Shown here: one piece after another, positions 53,915-63,596 of the stretch
How the letters are laid out: every line of letters begins with the position of its first letter
How positions within the stretch are numbered: position 1 is the first letter of the stretch
From: Sulfurospirillaceae bacterium
GTDB lineage: Bacteria > Campylobacterota > Campylobacteria > Campylobacterales > Sulfurospirillaceae
DNA length: 64,000 nucleotides
NCBI GenBank assembly: GCA_028692875.1
Contig: JAQUWL010000005.1
Coordinates: 1 to 64,000, forward strand
Reading direction: 5' to 3'
Translations under genes and position numbers: made by a program
Notes under the pieces: generated by a model
What the model was told of the DNA's origin: nothing
Databases searched by the model: none
Seen by the model: the letters and a program-made list of their open reading frames with translations, nothing else

Positions 53915-55177
53915 CTATTTTTGAAGTGTTAAAACAGCCTCTTTGATAGCCTTTAAAAGTGTATCTATCTCATCTTTTGTATGTGTATAATGGACGCTTA
54001 TTCTAAGCCAGCCGGGTTTTTCATTGAAAATTTGCCCATCACTCAACTCTAACAAATCGTGCCCATAAGGACCAGCACAACTACACCCTGCTCTTGTTTG
54101 GATATTGTATTTTTCAGAAAGATATTTTGATATATCATAGGGACTAATTCCTTCAAAATTGAGAGAAAAGATAGGCAATTTTTCTTTATATGGCTTGCAA
54201 TATAACTTCACACCATCAATCAATTTAATGCCTTTTGCAAAATATTGTCTCAACTCAAGCTCTTTGTTGTGAATAACATCTAGTCCTATTTGGTTGCGTA
54301 GGTTATAAGCAAGAGATGCTCTTATAAACTGTAAAATACCAGGCGTTCCAGCATCTTCAATATGTTCAAAATCACTCAAAAAAGAGTGGCTTGTTCTTGA
54401 GACGTATGCGACCGTACCTCCTCCTGCAAAAGTAGGCTTGTCACATGTAGAGCAAAGAGATTTTCTTATGACGAGCAACCCACATGCACCCGGACCTCCT
54501 AAAAGCTTGTGAGGAGAAAGATACAAAGCATCATAAAATCTACAATCAACATTGAGATACGGCGAAGATGCCGCACTATCTAGACAAACAACACCTCCAA
54601 AACGCTTTACTAGGGCATAGATAGCTTTATAATCTGTCAAAACGCCTGTCACATTTGATGCCACCGAAAATGATGCGATAATCTCTCTGTGCGAATTTTC
54701 AATAAGTTTTTTCTCAAAATAGCTCAAGTCAATCTGGTCATTTTCTCCAAGCGGAATGCGAACAACTTCACACAATGCCTCTCTAAAACTTACCTCGTTT
54801 GAGTGATGCTCATAAGGTCCAACAAAAACCAAAGGCAACTCTTCAAGCTCAATTTTATATCGTTTTCGTGTCATTGGTGGGATATATAGTCCCATAATCT
54901 CTTGAAATTTTTTGACCGCACCAGTAGCTCCTGTACCACAAGGGATAAGATAAAAATTATCGTCTATCTCTAATGCTTTTTTCAAATCTTCTCTAGCTTT
55001 TTCATAGTAAGCAGTTGTTTTGATGGCACTTGACGAGACTTCTGAATGGGTGTTTGCATAAGTTTTGAGTATCTTAAGTATCTTTTTTTCGATAGGTTGA
55101 TAGGCTTGACCTGTTGCAGTATAGTCAAAATACAAAATGGATTTGTCTTTTATAATATGTTTTCTAATCTCTTGCAT
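53915..55177 (-). CDS. Class V aminotransferase, cysteine desulfurase-like
   Basis: A 420-residue PLP enzyme. The PLP-lysine is in LSPHKLLGGPGACG (about residue 208), an HH pair occurs in GPYEHHSNEVSF, and a C-terminal cysteine loop AGCSCAGPYGHDLLEL resembles SufS/CsdA enzymes. It could supply sulfur for the metal-sulfur cluster proteins encoded just downstream, but it is separated from them by a promoter. Its own promoter overlaps the flgS promoter. Confidence 0.78.
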   Translation of the reverse strand: MQEIRKHIIKDKSILYFDYTATGQAYQPIEKKILKILKTYANTHSEVSSSAIKTTAYYEKAREDLKKALEIDDNFYLIPCGTGATGAVKKFQEIMGLYIPPMTRKRYKIELEELPLVFVGPYEHHSNEVSFREALCEVVRIPLGENDQIDLSYFEKKLIENSHREIIASFSVASNVTGVLTDYKAIYALVKRFGGVVCLDSAASSPYLNVDCRFYDALYLSPHKLLGGPGACGLLVIRKSLCSTCDKPTFAGGGTVAYVSRTSHSFLSDFEHIEDAGTPGILQFIRASLAYNLRNQIGLDVIHNKELELRQYFAKGIKLIDGVKLYCKPYKEKLPIFSLNFEGISPYDISKYLSEKYNIQTRAGCSCAGPYGHDLLELSDGQIFNEKPGWLRISVHYTHTKDEIDTLLKAIKEAVLTLQK

Positions 55178-55205
55178 TATCGCTTATCCGTAAAATTTTT
55201 TGGGT

Positions 55206-55213
55206 ATTATACT
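55206..55213. promoter_or_regulatory. Face-to-face overlapping -10 elements (aminotransferase / flgS)
   Basis: TATAAT on the minus strand (55206-55211) and TATACT on the plus strand (55208-55213) overlap by four bases in the 65-base gap between the divergent genes. The two promoters cannot be occupied at once. Confidence 0.5.
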
Positions 55214-55242
55214 CTTTATAAATATGCTCAGGATTAAAAAAG

Positions 55243-56262
55243 ATGATTGATGAAAGTTTATTAAACAGTCTTAATGCCAAAGAAAAAGAGATTTTCAAAA
55301 AGGGACTTCAAGACCTTATAGACCAAACATATGTTATCGAAGACGAATACAAAAAACTAAATGAATCCTACACCGCATTGCAAGATTTTATCCGCCAAAT
55401 CATAGAGGTACAACCAAATGCTCTTTGGGTACTAGACGAAAATGGTGAAATATTTTTACAAAATAGTGAAGCTAAAAAAAGCGAAGGGCTACTATCTTTT
55501 ATTGACAAAAACAGACAAACTTCCGAAATCGAACACGAAGGCTCTTTTTATCTTGTAAAAAGCACAAAAAAATCAGACAAAATCATCATAAGTGCAACTG
55601 ATATCACGCAGGAAAAAAGACAAGAGAGACTTGTGTCTATGGGGCAAGTTGCTGCACATCTTTCACATGAGATACGAAATCCTATCGGCTCTGTTGCTCT
55701 GCTTGCCTCTACACTTTTTAAAAAAGTTGACACAAACACCAAACCTCTTGTTCTGGAGATAAAAAAATCCATCTGGAGAGTCGAGCGTATCATCAAGGCG
55801 ACACTGCTTTTCACAAAAGGCGTACAGCCAAATATGGGCTATTTTTATCTAAATGAGCTAAAAAAAGAGTGCGAAAGCTCAATTGAGCACTACTCTTACT
55901 CTAAAGAGATTGTCTTTAATTTTGATTTCCCACATGTAGCCATTAAGGGCGATGTTGATTTGTTGACGTTGGTGTTACAAAACTTTCTTTTTAATGCCAT
56001 AGATGCAATTGAAGAGAGTGATAATGAAACAGGGACTATTACTCTTAGCTATCAAGAAGATAAAGAGTTTGTGGTTTTACATGTAAAAGACGATGGAAAG
56101 CCCATTGAAAATAAAAACATCCTTTTTGAACCGTTTAAAACAACCAAAACAAAAGGAAATGGCTTAGGATTAGCCCTTTCTTTGCAAATTATTCAAGCAC
56201 ACAATGGCAAAATCGAACTTTTGGAAGAGACCAAAGGATTTTCAATCAAAATAGCGCGCTAA
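55243..56262 (+). CDS. flgS: FlgS-type soluble sensor histidine kinase
   Basis: A 339-residue cytoplasmic kinase with no membrane helix: an N-terminal coiled coil, a PAS-like region (about 60-125), HisKA with HLSHEIRNPIGS (about 144) and HATPase with NAIDAIEESDNE and GNGLGLAL. This layout matches FlgS, which phosphorylates FlgR to switch on sigma-54 flagellar genes in Campylobacter and Helicobacter. A different small kinase is possible, as no flagellar genes are adjacent. AGGA precedes the ATG. The stop overlaps the convergent antiporter by four bases. Confidence 0.8.
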   Translation: MIDESLLNSLNAKEKEIFKKGLQDLIDQTYVIEDEYKKLNESYTALQDFIRQIIEVQPNALWVLDENGEIFLQNSEAKKSEGLLSFIDKNRQTSEIEHEGSFYLVKSTKKSDKIIISATDITQEKRQERLVSMGQVAAHLSHEIRNPIGSVALLASTLFKKVDTNTKPLVLEIKKSIWRVERIIKATLLFTKGVQPNMGYFYLNELKKECESSIEHYSYSKEIVFNFDFPHVAIKGDVDLLTLVLQNFLFNAIDAIEESDNETGTITLSYQEDKEFVVLHVKDDGKPIENKNILFEPFKTTKTKGNGLGLALSLQIIQAHNGKIELLEETKGFSIKIAR

Positions 56263-57734
56263 AGGCTTACACGTGTAAAACGTTTTGATACTCTTTCAAA
56301 ATCTTCTTTACTATCACAATAGACTAACAAAAGATCATTTTCTTGGAAAAGCGTTGAGCCTGTTGGTTTCAAGCTTTTTCCTTCTCTATCAATCAACACA
56401 ATTAAAAACTCATGAGGAAGCTCTAACTCAGCCAAAGATTTTCCAACCACCTCCGATTCTTTGTCTACATAAAGCTGCTTAAGCGCATGGTAAAAAAGCG
56501 GTGAATAAGGTCCATCAGCAACAGAGGGAGCTGGTGTATTGTTTTCTTCAACCCCTAACAACCGAGCAACCACAGGCAATGTCATCCCTTGTATTAGTAA
56601 AGAAATGAGTACTACTAAAAAAACCGTATTGAAAATCATGGAAGAGTGTTCTAATCCTTTTAAAAAAGGATAAGTCGCTAAGACAATAGGAACCGCACCT
56701 CTAAGCCCTACCCATGAAATAAAAAGCTTCTCTTTCACACTTAAAAGACTTCGCGTTAATGTCATAAAAACACCCATAGGCCTTGCCACAAACGTTAACC
56801 ACACCGCAACAACCACACTTTGCCATGCCACATGGTGTAATTCTGAGGGAAAAACCAATAAACCCAACGTCAAAAACACCCAAATTTGCATAATCCATGC
56901 TAAACCATCGTGAAAACCAACAAGATTTTTTTTATGGGTAAATTCCCTTGCATTGGCTGCAATGCCTGCAATATAGACGGCTAAAAATCCATTACCTCCT
57001 AAAAGTGCCGTCGCACCAAAGAGTAATAAAATCCATGCAATACTAAAAACAGGATAAAGCCCATAATAACTTAAATGCAGTCGATTTAAAATAGAAGGCA
57101 ATAAAATCCCAAAGAGGTATCCCATAATGCCCCCAATAAGAAATTGCAGTACAAAGATACTGAGCAACTCTGCAAAAGGAATTCCTTGAGGCATGGAGAT
57201 GAGTTGAAGTATCGTCAGTGTAAGAAAGATTGCCATTGGGTCATTACTGCCCGATTCTAACTCTAAAAGAGGCGCCAATGGGCGTTTAAGCGCAATGCCT
57301 TTTGCACGTAAAATAGCAAAAACAGCTGCCGCATCTGTTGATGATATAATAGCTCCCATCAATAAAGACTCTAATATACTCAAGCCAAACACATAATACG
57401 CACAAATCGCTGTTAAAATCGCTGTTAAAAATACACCTATCGTAGAGAGAAGCAATCCTTCTTTAAGGACTGGTTTAATCGCTTTCCACGACGTATCAAT
57501 CCCTCCTCCAAAAAGAATAAAAATCAGTGCGATGGTACCGATACTTTGGGCTAAATTTGGATTGTCAAAATGGATTCCAAGGATACCATCGGAACCTGCT
57601 AACATACCAAGCCCAAGGAAAATAAAGAGCGTTGGGATACCAAATTTATCTGAAATTTTACTTGAGAGCACACTTACAAGCATTAAAAATGCTGCCAATA
57701 CCAAATAAAATTCCAAATTTTCAATAATCATCAT
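56259..57734 (-). CDS. NhaP2/CvrA-type cation/proton antiporter with RCK_C domain
   Basis: A 491-residue protein with about twelve helices and a C-terminal TrkA_C domain (about 405-487). Motifs ISSTDAAAVFAIL and LESGSNDPMAIF mark a CPA1 antiporter; the TrkA_C tail is typical of K+/H+ antiporters of the NhaP2/CvrA group. It probably exports K+ in exchange for H+, complementing TrkAH. A stress protein gene lies just upstream (15 bases). Confidence 0.84.
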   Translation of the reverse strand: MMIIENLEFYLVLAAFLMLVSVLSSKISDKFGIPTLFIFLGLGMLAGSDGILGIHFDNPNLAQSIGTIALIFILFGGGIDTSWKAIKPVLKEGLLLSTIGVFLTAILTAICAYYVFGLSILESLLMGAIISSTDAAAVFAILRAKGIALKRPLAPLLELESGSNDPMAIFLTLTILQLISMPQGIPFAELLSIFVLQFLIGGIMGYLFGILLPSILNRLHLSYYGLYPVFSIAWILLLFGATALLGGNGFLAVYIAGIAANAREFTHKKNLVGFHDGLAWIMQIWVFLTLGLLVFPSELHHVAWQSVVVAVWLTFVARPMGVFMTLTRSLLSVKEKLFISWVGLRGAVPIVLATYPFLKGLEHSSMIFNTVFLVVLISLLIQGMTLPVVARLLGVEENNTPAPSVADGPYSPLFYHALKQLYVDKESEVVGKSLAELELPHEFLIVLIDREGKSLKPTGSTLFQENDLLLVYCDSKEDFERVSKRFTRVSL

Positions 57735-57749
57735 TTTACGATTATCCTT

Positions 57750-58580
57750 TTACTGTACTTTGTAAATAAAAACATCTGTGCTTGATTTTTCCAAAAGATC
57801 AAATGCAAAAAAGCTAATACTTCCCGTGGTATGAATAGCCACCATATCGGCTTGCAAGTCTTTGTGATTCTCTTCAAAACGCTCAGAACTGAGTAAATCT
57901 TTCCTAACAATCGGCAATGTTTGTTTTGCAGGAAGATTGAGCGTGTGGATAAACTCTTTCAATTGCGTTTCTGCATTTCTTCGACTCTCGTCTTTAAATT
58001 GAGCTATTTCATTCTCATTAAAGCCATACACACCCAGTCTAAATTCAAAAGGGATGCTATATAGATGGAGTAAAATCAATAAAGCATCAGGAAACAGATG
58101 TGCAATCTCTTGAATCACACGAGAAGATGCCTGCGATAAATCCGTAGGAATTAAAATCGTTTTATACTCAAGGTATGCCTTCTTTTTAGCAACAACAATA
58201 GGAATATGTGACTCTCGAATAATCGCTTTTGTGTCTGAGCTCATAAAAATCTCTTCAATAGGATGTTTCGTTCTGTTATCTCCTATCATCACCATATCTG
58301 CACCTATAGTCTGTGCGACAATAGAAATGGTTTTTTCAAGATTGCCTTTAACACAATGAAACTGCTCTTCCTTTAAAAGAGGATACAACGATGATAATTT
58401 TTCCCAACAATGTTCTTTAATCAAATCAATACGCTTGCTTTCTTGGAAAAAAGAACTCTCAACCACATGCACCACATGGATATTTCCTTGTCTTGATGTC
58501 GTAAAATCGATGGCTTTTTGCAGTAAATCCATGCTATTCTCAGAAAAATCAGTCGCAACCAATAGTGTAAATTTTTCCAC
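57750..58580 (-). CDS. Tandem UspA universal stress protein
   Basis: A 276-residue protein with two UspA domains (about 3-137 and 142-276). The usual ATP motif (GxxGx9GS) is degenerate in both halves (MVMIGDNRTKHP and HTTGSISFFAFD), so ATP binding is doubtful. I choose the GTG at 58580 because AGGAG lies six bases upstream and the domain begins at once (EKFTLLVATDFS); an ATG at 58607 is also in frame. It precedes the antiporter by 15 bases, suggesting a pH or ion stress pair. Confidence 0.82.
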   Translation of the reverse strand: MEKFTLLVATDFSENSMDLLQKAIDFTTSRQGNIHVVHVVESSFFQESKRIDLIKEHCWEKLSSLYPLLKEEQFHCVKGNLEKTISIVAQTIGADMVMIGDNRTKHPIEEIFMSSDTKAIIRESHIPIVVAKKKAYLEYKTILIPTDLSQASSRVIQEIAHLFPDALLILLHLYSIPFEFRLGVYGFNENEIAQFKDESRRNAETQLKEFIHTLNLPAKQTLPIVRKDLLSSERFEENHKDLQADMVAIHTTGSISFFAFDLLEKSSTDVFIYKVQ

Positions 58581-58796
58581 TGTATACTCCTTGCTTAATC
58601 TTTTCAAAAGCCCTGTTTTAGGTCTTTATGGTTATAAATCATTATAACTTTTTTCGATGTTTCTGTCAATTTCATGTATTAGTCCATAACATATGGCACT
58701 GAGGGTTAGTTTCTAGGAGGTATTGTACAGGAGTTTTCATATGTAAACCATGATGGGGGATTATGGAGAGCATTACAGAAGAAAGCTAGAAGTGGC
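58581..58796. other. Non-coding gap between the UspA gene and dnaE
   Basis: No gene of credible length is present. A plus-strand segment (58750-58800) can encode only about 16 residues (MMGDYGEHYRRKLEVA) and may be chance or the tail of a lost gene. Several ribosome-site-like AGGAG strings are unlinked to ORFs. The gap may mark the edge of the inserted antiporter pair. Confidence 0.4.
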
Positions 58797-58809
58797 TTAA
58801 CCCACTTCT
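58788..58809 (-). terminator. Hairpin across the dnaE stop codon
   Basis: AGAAGTGG (58788-58795) and CCACTTCT (58802-58809) form a perfect 8-base stem with a six-base loop that contains the dnaE stop. On the minus strand it is followed by a weakly T-rich sequence, so it may be the dnaE terminator. Confidence 0.4.
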
Positions 58810-61800
58810 ACATACTCTATTTGGAAAACTTTATCATCAAGAGAGTCATCCACGCTAAAACGTGTCTCCAAAACAACATCTTGAAGTTTTGACGTTATAA
58901 CGATATTTAGCGGTCTTTTTCCTGGAGTTTCTCGAACCATTTGATACACAACATCAAGCCTTGAAACATCATCAGCCAAATCTATAATTAATACTTTTGC
59001 CTCTTGAGGTGTCTCTATAATCTTTGTTTCGATTTTCTCTTTTTTTGCCTCTTCCAAATCCATAATCTTTAAAACTTTTACCTTTTGGGCTTGTCCATCA
59101 TTTGATATTTCAACCTTAAAGCACAAAGGTTTGTCCAAATCCATTTTAGATAGTCTTTCCAAATCTTTTGAAAATACAGTAACTTCGATATTGCCGTGAA
59201 AATCCATCAAATTCACAACACCAAACTTGTGACCTTTTTTGCTAATCTTCTCAGTAATCCCCTCAACTTTGGCGATAAAAAGTGCCTTTGAACCGTCGCT
59301 TATCTGTTCAATCTCGCTTGAAAGAGTGTAGTCTATCTCGTCTATCTCTTTTCTAAAGTTATCCAACGGATGTCCAGAGATATAAAAACCTATCGTCTCT
59401 TTTTCAAGCTCTAAAATTCTTTTCATATCAAACTCTTGATAGTTCTCTATCGTGATGTTTGCGCCTATCATCTCTGAGCTATCTCCAAAGAGCGAGTTTT
59501 CAGCCATCTTTTTAGCACGAGAACACTCTTGTCCAGCATCTACTATCTTCTCTATCTGCTCCAGCAAAGCTCTTCTGGTATATCCAAATCCATCGAAACT
59601 GCCAGATTTTATGAGCGATTCTAACACTCTTTTATTGACCTTTGAAGTATCTATTTTTGAGATAAAATCCTCTAGGCTTTTAAAATTTTCCTCATTTCTA
59701 ACTTCCAAAATCTTGCCAATCGCCGATGCACCAACACCCTTAATAGCCCCCAATCCAAACAGTATCGCCTCTTGAGAATCGCCATCTTTGATAGCACTAA
59801 ATTCAACCAAACTATGCGTAACGCTCGGGGGCAGAAGTTTCAAGCCTAGACGTTTGACCTCATCAATATATTTAACAATTTTATCGGTATTGTCCTGCTC
59901 GCTGGTCAAAAGGGCTGCCATAAACTCTTGCGGATAGTAGCATTTTAGATATGCCGTTTGAAAAGTTATCATCGCATATGCAGCGGAGTGAGATTTGTTA
60001 AAACCATAACCTGCAAACTTCTCAATCAAATCAAAAAGCTCGATGGCATGTGCTCTGTCTAAACCTTTATTTACAGCACCTTGCGCAAACTCTTCTGCTT
60101 TTTGCCTCATATAGTCTATCTTTTTCTTACCCATCGCACGACGTATCAAATCCGCTTCGCCTAGGCTAAAACCACCTATACTTTGAACAATCTGCATAAC
60201 TTGTTCTTGATAGACGATAACGCCATAAGTTGGCTCCAAAATCGGTCGCAACGGCTCGGTAAATTCATCAAAAAAGTAGTTGATCTCTTTGCGTCCATGT
60301 TTTCGCTCGATAAAATCATCCAACATGCCTGACTCCATCGGACCGGGACGATAAAGAGCCAAAACCGCTACCAAATCCTCAAACGTATTGGGCTTTAGTC
60401 GCTCATTTAAGGATTGCATACCGCTTGATTCTATCTGGAACAATCCAACAGTATCGCCACTTTGAATCAGTTCATAAACTTTTGGGTCATTGACATCAAG
60501 TAGATTAAAGTCAATCTCAACATCATATCTTGAGCGTATAAGCTTGAGAGCATTGTCGATAACTGTCAATGTCTTTAAGCCCAAGAAGTCAAATTTTATC
60601 AAATCTACATCTTCAAGAAAGTTCAAAGAGTATTGCGTCACAAGATGTTCTTCGCCAGAGGGTTGATAAAGTGGTGTTTTATGCCACAACTCCTCATCGC
60701 TTATAACCACACCTGCTGCGTGCATACCAGAGTTTCGATTTAGACCTTCAAGTGCAAGTGAAAACTTCCAAACCCTCTCAATTCGTGGGTCGCTCTCGAT
60801 TAGCTCTCTAAGTTTTGGCTCTTTTTGAAAAGCCCCATCTTTGTAGCTCTCCTCTCCTTTTACACCCTTGCCATTTAGTGTGATGCCAAGCTCATCTGGT
60901 ATCAACTTTGCCATCTTGTCTGCTTCAGCATAAGGGATACTAAGCACTCTGGCAACATCACGGATAACGCCTTTTGCCAAAAGCTTACCAAATGTTATAA
61001 CTTGTGCAACATTGTATCTTCCATATTTATTTACCACATAATCAATAATCTCGCCACGTCTGCTTTGACAAAAGTCGATATCGATATCTGGCATACTGAT
61101 ACGTTCAGGATTTAAAAACCTTTCAAAAAGAAGGTTGTACGGCATCGGGTCGATATCGGTAATATTTAGCGAATACGCCACCAAACTTCCAGCCGCACTT
61201 CCTCTGCCAGGTCCTACGGGAATGCCTCGCTCTTTAGCTTCTCGTATAAAATCCCAAACGATTAACATGTAGCCAGCAAATTTCATATCGCAGATGATTT
61301 TAATCTCTCGCTCTAAACGCTCTTTGTATGTTTCGTGCTTTGAACTCTCTACATGTAAGAGTCTTTTTTCTAGTCCTTCACGACATTTATGTGCAAAATA
61401 TTCATCATCATTTTGAAAAGAAAATCCCTCTTTTTGAGCATACTCTTTTGTAAATTTAAATTTTGGAGGCGTTGGGTCACCTAGCTTTATCTCAAGATTG
61501 CATTTTTCAACAATCTCTTGCGTGTTTTCAAGGGCTTCTGGAATATCTTCAAACAAAGAACTCATCTCTTGAGGACTTTTAACAAAAAACTCATGCACCG
61601 AGTGACGTAAACGATTTGGGTCATCAAACTCTTTGTTCATAGCAATACACATAAAAGCCTCGTGTGCTTCGGCATTGTCTTGCGACAAATAGTGCGTATC
61701 GTTGGTCGCTATCAGCTTGATGCCAGTCTCTTTGGAAATACGTATGATGTCATCATCGATGTTTAGCTGGTCTTCAATGCCATGACGCATAATCTCCAGA

Positions 61801-62366
61801 TAAAAGTCATCTCCAAATATCTCTTTATATTCTAGTGCAATCTCTTTGGCTCGCTCATAACCTTTAGCGCCAAATTGAACATTTTTTTTATTTAGATTTA
61901 GATGCCAATTTATCTCGCCTTGCAGACACGCACTTGAGCAAATCAACCCTTCACTATGCTCTTTTAATAATTTTTTATTGATTCTAGGGTAGTAGTAAAA
62001 TCCGTTAATATAGCTTTGAGAGGAGAGATACATAAGATTTTTATAGCCGATTTCATTCTTCGCAAGCAAGCACAAATGATAACGCTGTTTTGTTGTTTTA
62101 TCGCCCAAATCTTCGCTATTGTGGATATAAGCCTCAATGCCAATAATCGGCTTTATACCCTCTTTGCGCATAGTTTTATAAAAATCAATCGCTCCAAACA
62201 TATTGCCATGATCCGTAATAGCAACAGAAGTTACGCCTTGAGACTTTAGTTTTTTTGCCAATTTTCCAATTTGATTTGCACCATCCAATAGTGAATATTC
62301 AGTATGTAAATGCAAATGCGTATAACGTGCTTCGCTCATATCAAGTCCAAAATTATTTTTTTTCAT
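58797..62366 (-). CDS. dnaE: DNA polymerase III alpha subunit
   Basis: A 1189-residue replicative polymerase. The PHP domain starts with HLHTEYSLLDGANQIGK, the palm has PDIDIDFCQ with catalytic aspartates, and the C-terminal region has HhH and OB-fold parts. Length is normal for DnaE1. The start is uncertain between 62366 and an ATG nine codons later, which has a GGAC-like site upstream. It is transcribed alone, divergent from the efflux operon. Confidence 0.96.
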   Translation of the reverse strand: MKKNNFGLDMSEARYTHLHLHTEYSLLDGANQIGKLAKKLKSQGVTSVAITDHGNMFGAIDFYKTMRKEGIKPIIGIEAYIHNSEDLGDKTTKQRYHLCLLAKNEIGYKNLMYLSSQSYINGFYYYPRINKKLLKEHSEGLICSSACLQGEINWHLNLNKKNVQFGAKGYERAKEIALEYKEIFGDDFYLEIMRHGIEDQLNIDDDIIRISKETGIKLIATNDTHYLSQDNAEAHEAFMCIAMNKEFDDPNRLRHSVHEFFVKSPQEMSSLFEDIPEALENTQEIVEKCNLEIKLGDPTPPKFKFTKEYAQKEGFSFQNDDEYFAHKCREGLEKRLLHVESSKHETYKERLEREIKIICDMKFAGYMLIVWDFIREAKERGIPVGPGRGSAAGSLVAYSLNITDIDPMPYNLLFERFLNPERISMPDIDIDFCQSRRGEIIDYVVNKYGRYNVAQVITFGKLLAKGVIRDVARVLSIPYAEADKMAKLIPDELGITLNGKGVKGEESYKDGAFQKEPKLRELIESDPRIERVWKFSLALEGLNRNSGMHAAGVVISDEELWHKTPLYQPSGEEHLVTQYSLNFLEDVDLIKFDFLGLKTLTVIDNALKLIRSRYDVEIDFNLLDVNDPKVYELIQSGDTVGLFQIESSGMQSLNERLKPNTFEDLVAVLALYRPGPMESGMLDDFIERKHGRKEINYFFDEFTEPLRPILEPTYGVIVYQEQVMQIVQSIGGFSLGEADLIRRAMGKKKIDYMRQKAEEFAQGAVNKGLDRAHAIELFDLIEKFAGYGFNKSHSAAYAMITFQTAYLKCYYPQEFMAALLTSEQDNTDKIVKYIDEVKRLGLKLLPPSVTHSLVEFSAIKDGDSQEAILFGLGAIKGVGASAIGKILEVRNEENFKSLEDFISKIDTSKVNKRVLESLIKSGSFDGFGYTRRALLEQIEKIVDAGQECSRAKKMAENSLFGDSSEMIGANITIENYQEFDMKRILELEKETIGFYISGHPLDNFRKEIDEIDYTLSSEIEQISDGSKALFIAKVEGITEKISKKGHKFGVVNLMDFHGNIEVTVFSKDLERLSKMDLDKPLCFKVEISNDGQAQKVKVLKIMDLEEAKKEKIETKIIETPQEAKVLIIDLADDVSRLDVVYQMVRETPGKRPLNIVITSKLQDVVLETRFSVDDSLDDKVFQIEYVEVG

Positions 62367-62453
62367 TGTACTAAAATGTTACTTACAGAGCTATTTACTC
62401 TACGTTAAAACAAATATGATATTCTTTCACAATTTATTTTTAAGGCTTTTATC

Positions 62454-63596
62454 ATGTTCAATTATCTTCAAAGACTTGTTTTAACACTCTTTGCGTGTAG
62501 TGCATTTTTGGCTACATGTACTCTTGCTGAAACAACAAAGAAAAACGATGCCCCGCCACCAAAACAGGGTATGCCAACTCCAAAAGTTGATGTTTTTGAA
62601 ATCAAATCATTACAAGAGTTGCCCATCGTATTAGAGTATCCAGCCCAAGCCCAAAGCTCACAAAGTGTTACCATAAAATCCCGAGTTGAGGGTATTTTGA
62701 CAAAACAGTTTTTTAAAGAGGGTGATCTTGTAACAGAGGGTGACACTCTTTATACGATAGACAAAGAGCTATTTGAAGCAAGCTACAATATGGCAAAAAC
62801 AGCTCTTGATATTCAAGAAGTGCAGCTAGCCAAAAGCAAGAAAGATTGGGAGCGAGCCAATGCTTTACATCAAGCACAAGCTTTGAGTGAGCAAGAAAAA
62901 GACAATGCTTACTTTGCTTATGAGAGTGCCAAAGCAAATGTCCAAAGTGCTAAAGCAAATCTAGAAAACGCTAGCATCAATCTTAGCTACACAACCATAA
63001 AAGCTACCTCTAGCGGATTTGCCAGACTTAAACAAAGCGATGTTGGAAACTTTATATCCAAAGGAACATCATTGGTTGAAATCACGAAAACAGACCCTTT
63101 ACATGTAGAGTTTTCTATCCCAAATATAGAGATACTAAACCAAAAATACAACCTTGTTGCCAAAAAAGATTTGCTTAAAGTTTTTGCGAAAATCGGCGAT
63201 AAAAGAGTTGAGACAAATGGTTTTATTGATTTTTTTGATAAAAACATTGACCCAAAAACAGGCTCCTTGAAAGCTAGAGCGGTATTTGAAAACAAAAACA
63301 ATGCTCTTTTGCCAGGTCAATTCTTACATGTGGGCATTGAGGGAATTAGCAAACAAAACGTATTTAAAGTTCCCCAAAAAGCAGTTGTGCAAACACCACT
63401 TGATTTGATTGTGTTTGTTGTCAAAAACAATAAAGTTATATCCAAACCAATAAAGATAGCAGAAACATCTGGAGAGTATTTTGTTGTTGAGAGTGGACTT
63501 GAAGTGGGAGAAAAAGTTATCGTTAATAATCTTTTCAGAATCAAACCTCAAAGCGAAGTTGTCGTTGATAAGATTGTAAATCAAGAGGCGAAGTGA
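62454..63596 (+). CDS. RND efflux periplasmic adaptor (MexA/AcrA/CmeA family)
   Basis: A 380-residue membrane-fusion protein with a signal peptide (FACSAFLATCTLA), biotinyl-lipoyl-like halves (SVTIKSRVEGILTKQFFKEGDLV at about 66 and ATSSGFARLKQSDVGNF), an alpha hairpin (about 110-175) and a beta-barrel domain. A -ATC- sequence near the signal end does not fit a lipobox well. It links an RND pump to a TolC channel. Its stop overlaps the next start (TGATG). Confidence 0.9.
   Translation: MFNYLQRLVLTLFACSAFLATCTLAETTKKNDAPPPKQGMPTPKVDVFEIKSLQELPIVLEYPAQAQSSQSVTIKSRVEGILTKQFFKEGDLVTEGDTLYTIDKELFEASYNMAKTALDIQEVQLAKSKKDWERANALHQAQALSEQEKDNAYFAYESAKANVQSAKANLENASINLSYTTIKATSSGFARLKQSDVGNFISKGTSLVEITKTDPLHVEFSIPNIEILNQKYNLVAKKDLLKVFAKIGDKRVETNGFIDFFDKNIDPKTGSLKARAVFENKNNALLPGQFLHVGIEGISKQNVFKVPQKAVVQTPLDLIVFVVKNNKVISKPIKIAETSGEYFVVESGLEVGEKVIVNNLFRIKPQSEVVVDKIVNQEAK

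Noticed and set aside
58740-58800. Remnant of an insertion sequence or small peptide gene before dnaE
   Set aside because: Only about 16 codons are open and no terminal repeats or target duplications are visible.
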